DNA from: Schistosoma haematobium
Taxonomy: Eukaryota; Platyhelminthes; Trematoda; Strigeidida; Schistosomatidae
NCBI RefSeq assembly: GCF_000699445.3
Contig: NC_067195.1
Location: forward strand, 85,508,569-85,572,568
DNA length: 64,000 nt
Direction of reading: 5' to 3'
Shown: piece after piece, positions 22,071 through 32,055 of the stretch
Numbering within the stretch: position 1 is the stretch's first letter
Layout of the letters: each line of letters starts with the position of its first letter
The notes under the pieces: generated by a model
What the model saw: the letters and a program-made list of their open reading frames with translations, nothing else
The model's database searches: none
What the model was told of the DNA's origin: nothing
Program-made: the position numbers and the translations under genes

Positions 22071-22434
22071 TATCTACGAAAGATTTTTAGTCAAAATAAA
22101 TAATGTTATGACAGAGTTTATCAAAAAAGCCTATTGCATTATTTGTAGGTTGTATTCATCACAAACTGATCTAAAGCTGAGATGATATTAAAAACTAGAA
22201 ACAAATAAACAATTGTTTCGTCCTAGTATAAGATCTCACTTAGAACATTAAGGTCTCGAGGTGAATGCTTAATCATTAGAAACTCTAAGTTGCTTTTTAA
22301 TGGTGCAATTCCAAATTCAGCCAGTTTCTTTGTGATAGAAAGACACAATTTGAGCATCACTAGATATGAACTAAATTGTTTATCAGATAGAAAACATATA
22401 TTCTTCAAATGTATCAATATTACAAATGTTAATA

Positions 22435-23035
22435 ATTTCAATAGTTTAGATCATGAGTCATTTGAAGCTAGACCACCATGGAATGCCTGGAAGTACTGGA
22501 CAGCCTTTTGCGTTCAATTGTGTTCCTATGTTCCTATGTCCCACAATAAAACGGAAAACGGTCGTCCAGTACTTCCACGCTTTCCATGATGAACTAGCTT
22601 CAATTGCTTCATGATCTCAACTATTAAAATTACTATAATATCCAGGACACCCCGTCCGATACTAATCAATATATGCTCACTAGTGACTGACTTCAAAAGG
22701 TATTTCCTGCAGTTCTAGTGAGAAGCAGTGACCAATCGAGTTCAATTGGGTTTGTTGTGAGATATCATCTCACTGATAACAATGGTGGATGTATCGCTCA
22801 ATTTCGTGGATTAGTTGAAGTTAGACATTAACACCGTTGGATGCTGGCCGGCTCAGTAGTCTAGTGGTTAATCGTTTACGTGCGAGACTAATATGTCCTG
22901 AGTTCGAATCTCTCTGAGGAATTCCACAATAGGACGAAACGACCGTCCAATGTTTCCAGGCATTCCATGATGGTTTAGCATCAAATTACTCAATCTCAAC
23001 TATTAAAATTTCTATAATATACACAAAAACCCTTC
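22435..23035 (+). mobile_element. Sm-alpha-like repeat, head-to-tail unit plus inverted stub
   Basis: A minus-strand stub at 22435-22515 is followed by a plus-strand segment ending at 22640 and then by a further complete plus-strand unit to 23035. Two in-register hammerhead cleavage-site remnants (GTC^CAGTACTTCC at 22566/22567 and GTC^CAATGTTTCC at 22947/22948) are 381 bp apart, giving the unit length. The second core (CTGAGGAATTCC...GGACGAAAC) has lost its 5' stem I strand by deletion. Confidence 0.8.
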
Positions 23036-23160
23036 TCTGATATGAATCAAATGTTAATAATAACAAAAGACTAAAGAAGATGGTTGAAACTTACCTTGGA
23101 ATTGACTTAGAACATGTACTATGTAAACTCAAAGTAATATTGTTAAAATGTATTATACTA

Positions 23161-23222
23161 TGATAATAATGATGCTGCTGCTGATGATGATGATGACGAT
23201 GATGATGCTGATGATGATGTTG
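23161..23222. repeat. (GAT/GCT)n trinucleotide tract
   Basis: Imperfect GAT, GCT and GAC repeats with TGCTGCTGCTGATGATGATG. The open frame over it is low-complexity only. Confidence 0.85.
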
Positions 23223-23475
23223 TTAGGTATAAAAAAAACAAAGGGATCAGTTACTGGTATAAGAAATAAATAAATAAATTACTTCACTATCTTCAAATGA
23301 GGTTACTTTTATTGACATTTATTAAATGAATTTTTTTTTCTTTTTTTTAACGAATCAAATTTCATTATAAAAAGTATTATGTAATAATTATCTTCATTAA
23401 TTACATGGTTGTATTACATATATACATTCAGTTGACGAAATGTATTCCTATATACACAAACGCACATACATACAT

Positions 23476-23502
23476 ACACTCACACACACACACACACACA
23501 AA
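23476..23502. repeat. (CA)n microsatellite
   Basis: An uninterrupted CACACACA run within a CA/TA-rich stretch. Confidence 0.9.
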
Positions 23503-23669
23503 GACATGCATAAACACACAAACATGGTCAATTGTGAGTAATTTTACGTACCCATGTACGTGCGTACAATCAAATAAAATCGAATCATTTTAGACGAACA
23601 TGTTTTGATCATAAAATTACTGTTTCATGTAGCTCATTATTTCTATTGTCATGATGAATGTAACACTAG

Positions 23670-23692
23670 TTGATAGATAGATAGATAGATTT
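23670..23692. repeat. (GATA)n microsatellite
   Basis: Five GATA units in tandem after GTT. Confidence 0.9.
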
Positions 23693-23942
23693 GTTGACCT
23701 TATTGAATAGATAAGAGATTAGAAAGGTCAATTAGGTCATTCGTTGAATAGTGTATATGATTACATAATGATAAGTTTGTGTTTTGGTTGAATAATATAA
23801 TTACAATGTACGATAGAATCACGAATATTTATAATGAAGTGAGTATATTTTTGTTCTGTTCAGTGTATACCGATGATTATATACAAAAAAGATTTAACTA
23901 AAGAAGTCAATATGAATAGTTGAACATTATATAGTTACACTA

Positions 23943-23945
<3 letters not shown>

Positions 23946-23982
<37 letters not shown>
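23946..23982. repeat. (TA)n microsatellite at the edge of an Sm-alpha-like block
   Basis: A pure TA run of about 37 bp immediately before the repeat block at 23984. A second TA tract borders the sister block at 29464. Confidence 0.9.
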
Positions 23983-23983
<1 letters not shown>

Positions 23984-24440
23984 TCAGAATGGGTTTTGTG
24001 GAGATTTTAGAAATTTCACTGATTGAAATTATGAGTCAATTGAAGCTAGACCACCATGGAAAACCTGGGAGCACTGGACGGCCGTTTCTTCCTAGTATGA
24101 GACTCCTCATCACCGCCCATCCACGATCCCTCGAGTGAGACTCGAACCCAGGAGCTTCAATCTCGCGAACGTTTAACCTACATACCACTGGACCACGAAC
24201 CAATCATCGTCTAACACTGATAAACTTATTATACCACTAAAAACTCAACAATCTCCACAACCACAAACTGAAGATTATCATTTGTTCATTGATGACTAGC
24301 TGTGAGAGGAAATTCTCGGAGTTCTAATGAGAAGCTGTGACCAGTGAAGTTGGACCATGTTGGGTGTGATCCAGTTACCCACTGAAGACAATGGAAGATG
24401 GTCGCGTAATATCATGGATATATATATCCTGGGAGGTGTT
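23984..24440. mobile_element. Sm-alpha-like repeat block (sister of 28634-29078)
   Basis: Bases 23995-24420 are nearly identical to 28646-29071. The first part is the minus-strand end half of the repeat (TTTCACTGATTGAAATTATGAGTC... with tRNA-like GACTCGAACCCAGGAGC). The second part is the plus-strand beginning (GGAGTTCTAATGAGAAGCTGTGACC). The hammerhead core carries A in place of the invariant first C (ATGAGGA) and a G-to-A change in the GGACGAAAC part, so it is probably inactive. Confidence 0.8.
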
Positions 24441-25325
24441 CTTGTCTAAGGTTACTTGTATATCTTTCGAGGGAATAACAGTAATCTGCCTTCTTGTTTT
24501 ATAAATTAAAAGTTACGGTCAGAAGATAGAAGGTTAGGTGATGTTGAATACATCGAAAATACATTTCAGCACCAAAGTTAGCGTGAATACATAAAAACAA
24601 ATGTTACTATTGTTGTATTTTGGTTTGGAGTGGAACATAGTTCACGCATTTTGTCCTATTTAAGAATCGTCGTATGTACGTAACTGGATCTCAGTGTTGA
24701 TGTTCCCAGGGAGACTCAGACCAGGTACCCGTCACTTCAAACTCAAACTTTTTACCAATTAGTTTACTGAGTCCACAAGGTCATTTTATTGGATGTGATG
24801 CTTGTTTTTATTCATAACGCCTATGCGTTATCAACTTATCCCATCAGAATGTGCAAATGTCGAAAGAGGGATATAAAATTCAGTTTGAACATCAGCAATA
24901 GGATAACATTAGTCCTTATGAATAAATATAATTATTCTCTTTTAGTGAAGGGGTTTGATTATGGGTAAAATGAAACAAAGCGCTCTTAGAAATTTGGATA
25001 TGGTTGACGCTTCTCGGTTGCTGAGATTTTGAAAGAATACTCTTTACTGAGGAAACTGAAACAGAAACGAGATTGGCATTGAACGTCCTACTGATCAGTT
25101 CGAAAAATTAACAACAAAACATGATAATCTAAATAATCACTTCCCGTAATAAAATATAGTATTTATTGGATTAAACCTAGATATTAAAGCGACCAACTTC
25201 AGTTACACTGGATGAATTTGTCTACTTACAAACGGTCATTAGTAATAAAGCTAACTACTAAGTCATGAAACTAAGTAGCCATTTTGTCAGCGTTCATTTT
25301 TTAAACATAATCTTAATAGTCAGTG
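24441..25325. other. No gene or familiar element recognised
   Basis: AT-rich sequence with no supported exon. Confidence 0.5.
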
Positions 25326-25540
25326 AAGGATTGTGAAGATTGTTGAAATGTATTGAAATTATGAAGTGATCAATGTTAGATCGCGACTGAAATGCTGAAA
25401 GCAACGGACATCCGTTTCGTCCTAGTATGGGACTTCTCAACAACGCCCATCCACAATCCTACTGGTGGAAGTTAAATGTTAACACCATTGGGTCGCAGCT
25501 CAGCAGTCTGGAGGTTAAGTGTTCGCGAGAGATGGAATGC
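25326..25540. mobile_element. Sm-alpha-like fragments, truncated by RTE-3
   Basis: A minus-strand piece (TTGAAATTATGAAGTGATC...CATCCGTTTCGTCCTAGTATGGGACTTCTCAAC) is followed by a plus-strand tRNA-like piece (GGGTCGCAGCTCAGCAGTCTGGAGGTTAAGTG). The latter stops at GGGTTC, where RTE-3 sequence begins. Confidence 0.7.
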
Positions 25541-26035
25541 CCTGGGTTCTCTCCCACAGTAGGTTGTTGCTGATAATGTCTGATCAACGGATCCGAAGTG
25601 TTTTGCGTAAACAACTGTTAATAAACACTTTTATCTTGTGGGTGATGGCTTTCGTAGTTCTCCAAGCTTCCACCCCATACACTAGAACTGTCTTGACATT
25701 TGTATTGAAAATTCTAACCTTGCTGTTGGTTGACAGACAGTTGTTTTGAGTTCCAGGTGTTCTTCAGTTGTAGATATGGTGCTCTTGCTTTACCGATCCA
25801 CGCCTTCACATCTGTATCAGATCCACCGTGTTCATTAATGATGCTGCCCAGATATGTAAAGGTTTTTACATCTTCCAAAAGTTCTCCTTCAAGTGTAACC
25901 TGATTAATGTATATTGTTTTGTATTGAAGAATCTTACTATTGCATTTGTGTGTGTTGAGACCTACTGCTGCCTAGGTTTCTGCTCTATTGGTTCTCTTCT
26001 CTTGCATTTGTTATTGCGTGTGCGATAGAAGTGCT
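25541..26035 (-). mobile_element. RTE-3 internal fragment (broken)
   Basis: The reverse complement runs from the RT region near CTTCTATCGCACACGCAATAAC through [20 protein letters not shown] to a segment ending CAACAACCTACTGTGGGAG. It is very similar to 7935-8390 on the plus strand. Frameshifts and stops occur throughout. Confidence 0.8.
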
Positions 26036-26464
26036 AGATCATCTGTAAAGTCCGGATCGTCCAACTGCATCCTAGCTGTCCACTGTATCCAAAATTTTAT
26101 ATGCAAAAAAACTAATTCAACCTCTTTTTTTCTCACCATGATCGTAATCTATGGTTCTTCAGAGTTTTCAACCCTCCTCTCTTTTATATTCTGTCGATCT
26201 TTTACATTCAAATGATTGCATTCTGATTGCATGCTATTTCGATTTTGAAATTTTTCATTATCATGTTGCGTAACTAATTTTCACAATTATTAGTCTTTAT
26301 CTAATTTCTGTGACATTCTTGATGTTTACTTAACATCATAACAACTATATTAACAGTCTTTTTTAACTTTATTCCACTGTTACATCGTTCAATGAATCAA
26401 TATAATTACCAACAGAAATACTACAGTAAAGATCATAAATTATTTGGTAATGTACATGCATACC

Positions 26465-26645
26465 ATTGTATACTGGTTTAGTGATCTAAAGGTTATCCTC
26501 TCGCAACGAAGCCTGACGAGCGTGGGTTCGGTTCTGATTGAGGTTATGGGTGTGTACTGCTAAGAAGTCTTATACCAGGATAAAACAGTTATCCAGTGCT
26601 TCCTAATTCCGAATCATTGTCTAACTTAGTTTGGGTTGTGATATT
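26465..26645 (+). mobile_element. Old Sm-alpha-like fragment
   Basis: A tRNA-like part (GGTTTAGTGATCTAAAGGTTA..., GTGGGTTCGGTTCTGA) is followed by a decayed hammerhead segment (CTGCTAAGAAGTCTTATACCAGGATAAAAC) and CCAGTGCTTCC. It is too diverged to be active. Confidence 0.65.
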
Positions 26646-27023
26646 AGTGGGATGAATAGGGAGACATTTGTGGATGTACGGTATTGAGAATGAATCAAAT
26701 GAGAAGATTTCTTCACCGAACCTAATGTTTTATGACGTAATGAGCATGTTCAAATTAATCAGAAGAGACTTCTTACTCTTTTTGTTCTAATTACATTCAA
26801 CTCTAAATATACTCGTTATCCTCGATAATTTCAGAGATAGATCATCTTGTTACTGCAATTGAATAATTTGAAAAATGAGAAATTAATTAGTAGCACGAAT
26901 ATGCATCTCAAAATGTAGGTTTGAATCAAGGCCATGTCTTTTTACTCAAAATCTAACCACTTAGCTGTTTGGAAGACAGAATTTAAAATAAACTAGGACG
27001 TAGGGATGAATTAAATACGGTCG

Positions 27024-27528
27024 GGCCCCCAAATGTCGTGGTACGGCCGAGAGTGTGGAGAGTTAGCTCTCACATAGCCACGTGCATACAACCACTACCA
27101 GGGGATTCCTACTTACTGCCTTCTCACGGTGGGTCTGTTGTTTACGAACCCGAGGGAACGAAAAGTGAATATTCGGCGCTTTAACTGGGTCGGTGGTTAC
27201 GGAGGATTCACATAGGAGAGTTGAAAAACCCTGATTACAAATTAATCGTGTACACAAGCTTCAGGATCCTAAGGAAACAAATGAAGTATGAACCTATTTT
27301 TGGTCACCGGCTACCATGGGACTGCATTTCATTATGTTGCTCCACTGCCTTGTGGACTAAACATTTAGATCAAAGGTTAAGAGTGTCGTCTCCTAAAAAA
27401 CCCACCTGCTTCGGTTTGGGCACCCGGACAGTATCCCAGCCCTAACTCAAATCAAATGATTCATATGGCGTATATCTATTTGCTGCCTCCTCATATCAAT
27501 GTTTATGTGTTTAAATAAATAAATAAAA
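27024..27528 (+). mobile_element. Short RTE-1 derivative, copy E
   Basis: RTE-1 5' UTR sequence (GGTACGGCCGAGAGTGTGGAG...GGTCACCGGCTACCATGGGACTGC...TGGGCACCCGGACAGTATCCCAGCCC) is joined to the 3' end (TCATATGGCGTATATCTATTTGCTGCC...TTTATGTGTTTAAATAAATAAATAAA). Target-site duplication is not clear. Confidence 0.8.
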
Positions 27529-28039
27529 CATGGTTGAATAAACAAAGATTATTTTGAAATTCGAATCACTTCAATTAAACTATCTGTAAAGATATCAGTT
27601 TAAATGCCAGTAGATTTAGAAACTTGCCATTATTATTATTATCATCATACCTTATGTTATGCTGAATAAGATTACAGAATGGACTGAATAAAATCAGGTT
27701 GAAGCACTTCATACATTCTATTATATATATATTCAGTTTAATAATCCATTGTTGTTTCTTTTTCTGTGCTAATCTGCTTTACCTATGAAAGGGATTAAAT
27801 ATTGCAGTATGATGAATTGTATAGTGAATGTACTATTACAACCATCATGACTTGAATTTTGTATTTTTTTTTGTGGCTCGTTGTTGTAGAACATTAGAAG
27901 TGTATTGTTACGGTATTAAATAATGATGATTCTAATTTCTAACAATGTATATGTTCGTTAGAATTGATAATTATATTTTGTTGAGGAACACTAGGGTGTA
28001 TGAAATCCAGTCGCATTGTTAGATATTATCATAAGACGT
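27529..28039. other. No gene recognised
   Basis: AT-rich sequence with short (ATT)n and TA runs. Nothing else was supported. Confidence 0.5.
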
Positions 28040-28335
28040 AAATATATTATTTTCACAGTTCAAATTATGAACTGATCTTAGCTAGACCATCATTGAAAAC
28101 ATGGACGTATTGGACGTATGTTTCATCTTAATATAGGACTCTTAAGCAGTTCGCATACATGACTTTGCACTTAGATGATGGTCACTTAATATCTCGAATT
28201 CATCGATGTTATAACTGTGGGTCATCAGACTTCAACTCAATGGTCTAAAGACTATATTCATCCTGTGAGACTTGGAGATCTCTAATTCAACTCCTAGTCG
28301 TATGAATCCCAAAATAGAAAGAAATAGGTGTTCAG
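28040..28335. mobile_element. Very old Sm-alpha-like remnant
   Basis: Weak but ordered similarity: TCAAATTATGAACTGATCTTAGCTAGACCATCATTGAAAACATGG (minus-type end) and TGTTTCATCTTAATATAGGACTCTTAAGCAG (decayed hammerhead segment), then a plus-type tRNA-like part ending CAGTGCTTG. Confidence 0.5.
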
Positions 28336-28633
28336 TGCTTGTTTTTTTTTTAATGGTCGTTTCACTAGAATCTCTCAGTGATGTAAAATATTTTCAAGTA
28401 TGCAAAACTTTTTTTGATAAACAATCCAGTTTCACAAGTGTGCACAATCAGATAAACAGAATAACATAAAATCCAATCTGTATGACTTGAAATTTAGATT
28501 GACCTATGAACTTTTATTTGAAAATCTTCCATATTACTTATTATTAGTAGGTAGAATAGTGCATTTATGTGATATATTAAAGCAATACATTTCGAACAAC
28601 CTGATCACACATAATATTCTTGTATAGAACATA

Positions 28634-29459
28634 TATATCAGAAATGGTTTTGTGGAGATTTTAGAAATTTCACTGATTGAAATTATGAGTCAATTGAAGC
28701 TAGACCACCATGGAAAACCTGGGAGCACTGGACGGCCGTTTCTTCCTAGTATGAGACTCCTCATCACCGCCCATCCACGATCCCTCGAGTGAGACTCGAA
28801 CCCAGGAGCTTCAATCTCGCGAACGTTTAACCTACATACCACTGGACCACGAACCAATCATCGTCTAACACTGATAAACTTATTATACCACTAAAAACTC
28901 AACAATCTCCACAACCACAAACTGAAGATTATCATTTGTTCATTGATGACTAGCTGTGAGAGGAAATTCTCGGAGTTCTAATGAGAAGCTGTGACCAGTG
29001 AAGTTGGACCATGTTGGGTGTGATCCAGTTACCCACTGAAGACAATGGAAGATGGTCACGTAATGTCATGGATTGGTTGAAGTTAGACATTAATACCGTA
29101 GGACACCGCCTCAGTGGTCTAGTTGGTTAGCGCCTGGTGCGGGACTGATAAGTACTGAGTTCAGATCTCTTGAGGAGGGATCGTGGATGCGCACTGCTGA
29201 GGAGTTCCGCACTAGCTAGAAACGGCCGTCCAGTGCTCCCAGGTTTTCCATGGTGTTCTAGCTTCAATTGACTCATAATTTCAATCAGTGAAATTTCTAA
29301 AATCTCCATAAAACCCGTTCTGATAATAATCATCTGTTCACTAGTGACTGACTTCAAGAGATACTCCTGGAGTCCTAGTGAGATGCCGTTACCAGTGGAG
29401 TTCAACCAGCTCTGTTGTGAGATATCAACTCACTGAAGACAATGGTATACGGTGGCGAA

Positions 29460-29463
<4 letters not shown>
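28634..29463. mobile_element. Composite Sm-alpha-like block with fold-back arms
   Basis: The minus-strand end half (28642-28830) and a plus-strand unit (28960-29323) face each other. 28642-28745 pairs with 29217-29323 (ATTTTAGAAATTTCACTGATTG against CAATCAGTGAAATTTCTAAAAT). After the plus unit a new head-to-tail unit begins (GTTCACTAGTGACTGACTTC, 29336-29460) and stops at a TA tract. The plus-strand hammerhead near 29190-29235 keeps stem I (GCACTG and CAGTGC) and CTGAGGA but has lost the stem II closing sequence (GCTAGAAAC for GGACGAAAC). Confidence 0.82.

Positions 29464-29505
<42 letters not shown>
29464..29505. repeat. (TA)n microsatellite
   Basis: A TA run of about 42 bp between the Sm-alpha-like block and the RTE-3 5' leader. 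Confidence 0.9.
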
Positions 29506-29508
<3 letters not shown>

Positions 29509-29640
29509 AAATAACTCCGCCTGGAGCTACCCTGAGACTACCGCCGGTCCCAAGCCCGGATAAAGGAGGGTTGGGTATGTGGTTAGCGACCCCATCCTGT
29601 AGAAAACTAACTCGCTAAATAAACGCCAACCAAAAAGAAA
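29506..29640 (+). mobile_element. RTE-3 5' leader fragment
   Basis: CCGGTCCCAAGCCCGGATAAAGGAGGGTTGGG...CCCCATCCTGTAGAAAACTAACTCGC is shared with 4355-4410 and, in reverse, with 52545-52625 at the 5' end of the large RTE-3 copy. Only the leader is present. Confidence 0.65.
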
Positions 29641-29644
29641 GAAA

Positions 29645-30055
29645 TGGTCGTCTAATCTAGAAATGGGGGGGTAAGAGGAGACAAGGATAATAAAGAAAAT
29701 AATATGAAGACAATTTGAAACCTCATCATTCTGGATAATAAGGATAGGTTTAGTGTGAGAACAAGCTCATCTTGAATTTTTCGTATGGTTAAGGCCTCAA
29801 TAAACCTTAGTATACGCCCTTTTACACTTTTGTACAACATCACAAATGCTGAGTTAAGATCAGTCTTATGACCTGTTTCAATTATATGTTTGACAATAGA
29901 GGATTATGGATGTTTATCCTCTGCTCTTATTGGGTCATTTGATTCTATTTGCTTCTGCAACCATTTAGGTACATGTTCACATACCCTAATTTTGTGATCA
30001 CAATTACTTCTCCCATGTACGTGTGACCACACACACATTTAAATTGGTAAACACA
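29645..30055 (-). mobile_element. Penelope-like element fragment with GIY-YIG endonuclease remnant
   Basis: In reverse complement: CDHKIRVCEHVPKWLQKQIE, a stop, then SSIVKHIIETGHKTDLNSAF and GRILRFIEALTIRK. This is the R..EH.P.W ... SSI..H....GHK.D ... EA..I.K order of Penelope-like endonucleases. It is broken and 5'-truncated. Confidence 0.7.
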
Positions 30056-30224
30056 AGTATATATGTGATTAGATTGTTCGAAATGTATTGCGCTAATACA
30101 TCATCACGTAGTTCTGGTAATCTTCATCTTCTTATTACATTATCGAAATTTATCAAAGAGACTAATTGCTCTAGATAGTACATTTACTTACTGCTTATAC
30201 TTTTACTACCTCTAGCACTATGGG

Positions 30225-30315
30225 ATTTGGATCGACAACTGCATCTCTGTGCTAATGTGGTGTGGCAACTCGAAATGATGTACGTACGTACGAAGTTCTA
30301 TGTTGTAACTGACTG
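30225..30315 (+). mobile_element. RTE-2-like 3' terminus
   Basis: GGATCGACAACTGCATCTCTGTGCTAATGTGGTGTGGCAACTCG...CTATGTTGTAACTGACTGACG is nearly the same as 60998-61083 and 57290-57375. It is the terminal part of an RTE-2 subfamily with a TGAC-type tail. Confidence 0.7.
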
Positions 30316-32055
30316 ACGTGATAGTCAACTGTTCAGAACTATCTAGTTTCAAGGGGTATACAGTTAAAGTTAATCCATGAAGTAAACTATCTCAAAGATC
30401 AATGTATAGTTTTAATAGACAGCAATGATGATAAGATTACCTATCTGTGTATTCACTTTGTAATTTTTGATAGTTTTGATGATTAATTGATGCCTAATAA
30501 AATTCTTATCTACAGTCAAATCACTAATTATTCCATTATGCAGTAGAAAGTAACCATTTGTGTCCGAGGTTATAATAAGTAACAATACCAGTATTCCTGT
30601 GAATTGTAACAATCGGTCTATTGAAATACGTATACATGTATAGTTTAGGATATGAATTAATTGGGAAATATTCCATCCAATTTTACAATGGTATTAGTTG
30701 ATGGAAATCATTTTCAAAATCCTTCACAGTTATTTCTCTCTTGAATTCTGCTCAAGCACAGTTGAATGGTTTAGTTAGCTAATAATAACTAGTTAGACTT
30801 CTAACAACGTTTTATTTCGCTTCAAAGTAACTTTAAATGGTAGTTATTAAAATGTATTAAATCAAAACACTAGATGAGCTAAGTTTGAAACCGATCTCTT
30901 CAAAGATCCTAGTTACCAGGTTACTGAAATGAATGTACCAAACGATTTCAATCCAGTGGTCTAAAAGGTATCATATTCACTAAGAAGTCTGAAAGTCTTG
31001 ACAGGGGTTGTGGATAGGTATTTTCGAGAAGTCTGCTATTTGAATAGTAGAATTTTCTAGCACTCTCTGGGTTTTAATGCAATATATTTCAAATTAAAGC
31101 AGAGATATGATTTGATCCACATGATAATTAATATCATAGATGCCTCAGTAATTGTTATAAATAAATATTATTCATAATGATGGGTTATTGAGATGGCTAG
31201 GGTGAAATTGAATCGCCACTGAATCATTAGGTCTTCAATATTTACTGGGACACTATTAAGAGGTTGTCTACGATCAAAATTATCCACCTGAGCTACAAGT
31301 CTTCTCCGTCATCTCAAAGATCGTTTACTCAAACTAAGCTTTTATCAATGAATTCAAACCATATAGTCGATTACTAGGCTAGAAATAATAGTGGTGAATT
31401 AGTAATTTAATTACTGCGCGCTTTAAATATTTTATTACCAATTGTTTTGATATATGACTATTCCATAATACGATTCTATACTACTGATTCTAAATTTGAA
31501 CTTCTTAGGGTTTCTTTTATCGTTGTCTTGTCTATGTTTTATTGAATTATTTGCAATTCAAAGTATTACTGAATCACTCTATAACTAACATATCTGTAAT
31601 CATGATTTTCAAGACCCATTAGAGAGTTACCTAAGAAAAAGTCACTGAAGAAAGTTGAAGACTGTTTAGAACACTTATATGTGTACTGCTCATCCCATAA
31701 CTCGTAAAGTGAAATACTATCTTTCATTCCAATAGTTCTATTGGAATATATGCTTGTGTTTGGTGAAAGAAATTTCGTATATCCTTAAAAAACTCCATTA
31801 TTATGTTCAGTTATAGAAATATACACTTTTCTCCTTTCTTTTCTTTTTAGTTCTCTTCAGTTATATTCTTCATCAAAACAAATGACTTATGTATCCAAAA
31901 TTAACTTGTAAAGAAGCAAAATCTCTTCCATTAAAAATATTGATTGATTATACAATATTCAATTATGTTAGTAAAATTAGTTTTGTCTTCCTTTCTAAAA
32001 TACACTTGATTTATCACATCTTAATAAAAGCGATAGAAGAAACGCTTTTATCCTT
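30316..32055. other. Spacer downstream of DNAL1
   Basis: No gene was recognised. Weak Sm-alpha-like traces occur around 30950-31090 (CCAGTGGTCTAAAAGG, then TTTTCTAGCACTCTCTGGG). The DNAL1 3' UTR should lie in the right-hand part, on the minus strand. Confidence 0.45.

Noticed and set aside
23161..23222. CRISPR-like or coding repeat array
   Set aside because: It is a simple imperfect trinucleotide tract with no spacers, in a eukaryotic genome.
23405..23593. 62-residue frame rich in His and Thr
   Set aside because: It is translation of CA/TA microsatellite sequence with no splice context.
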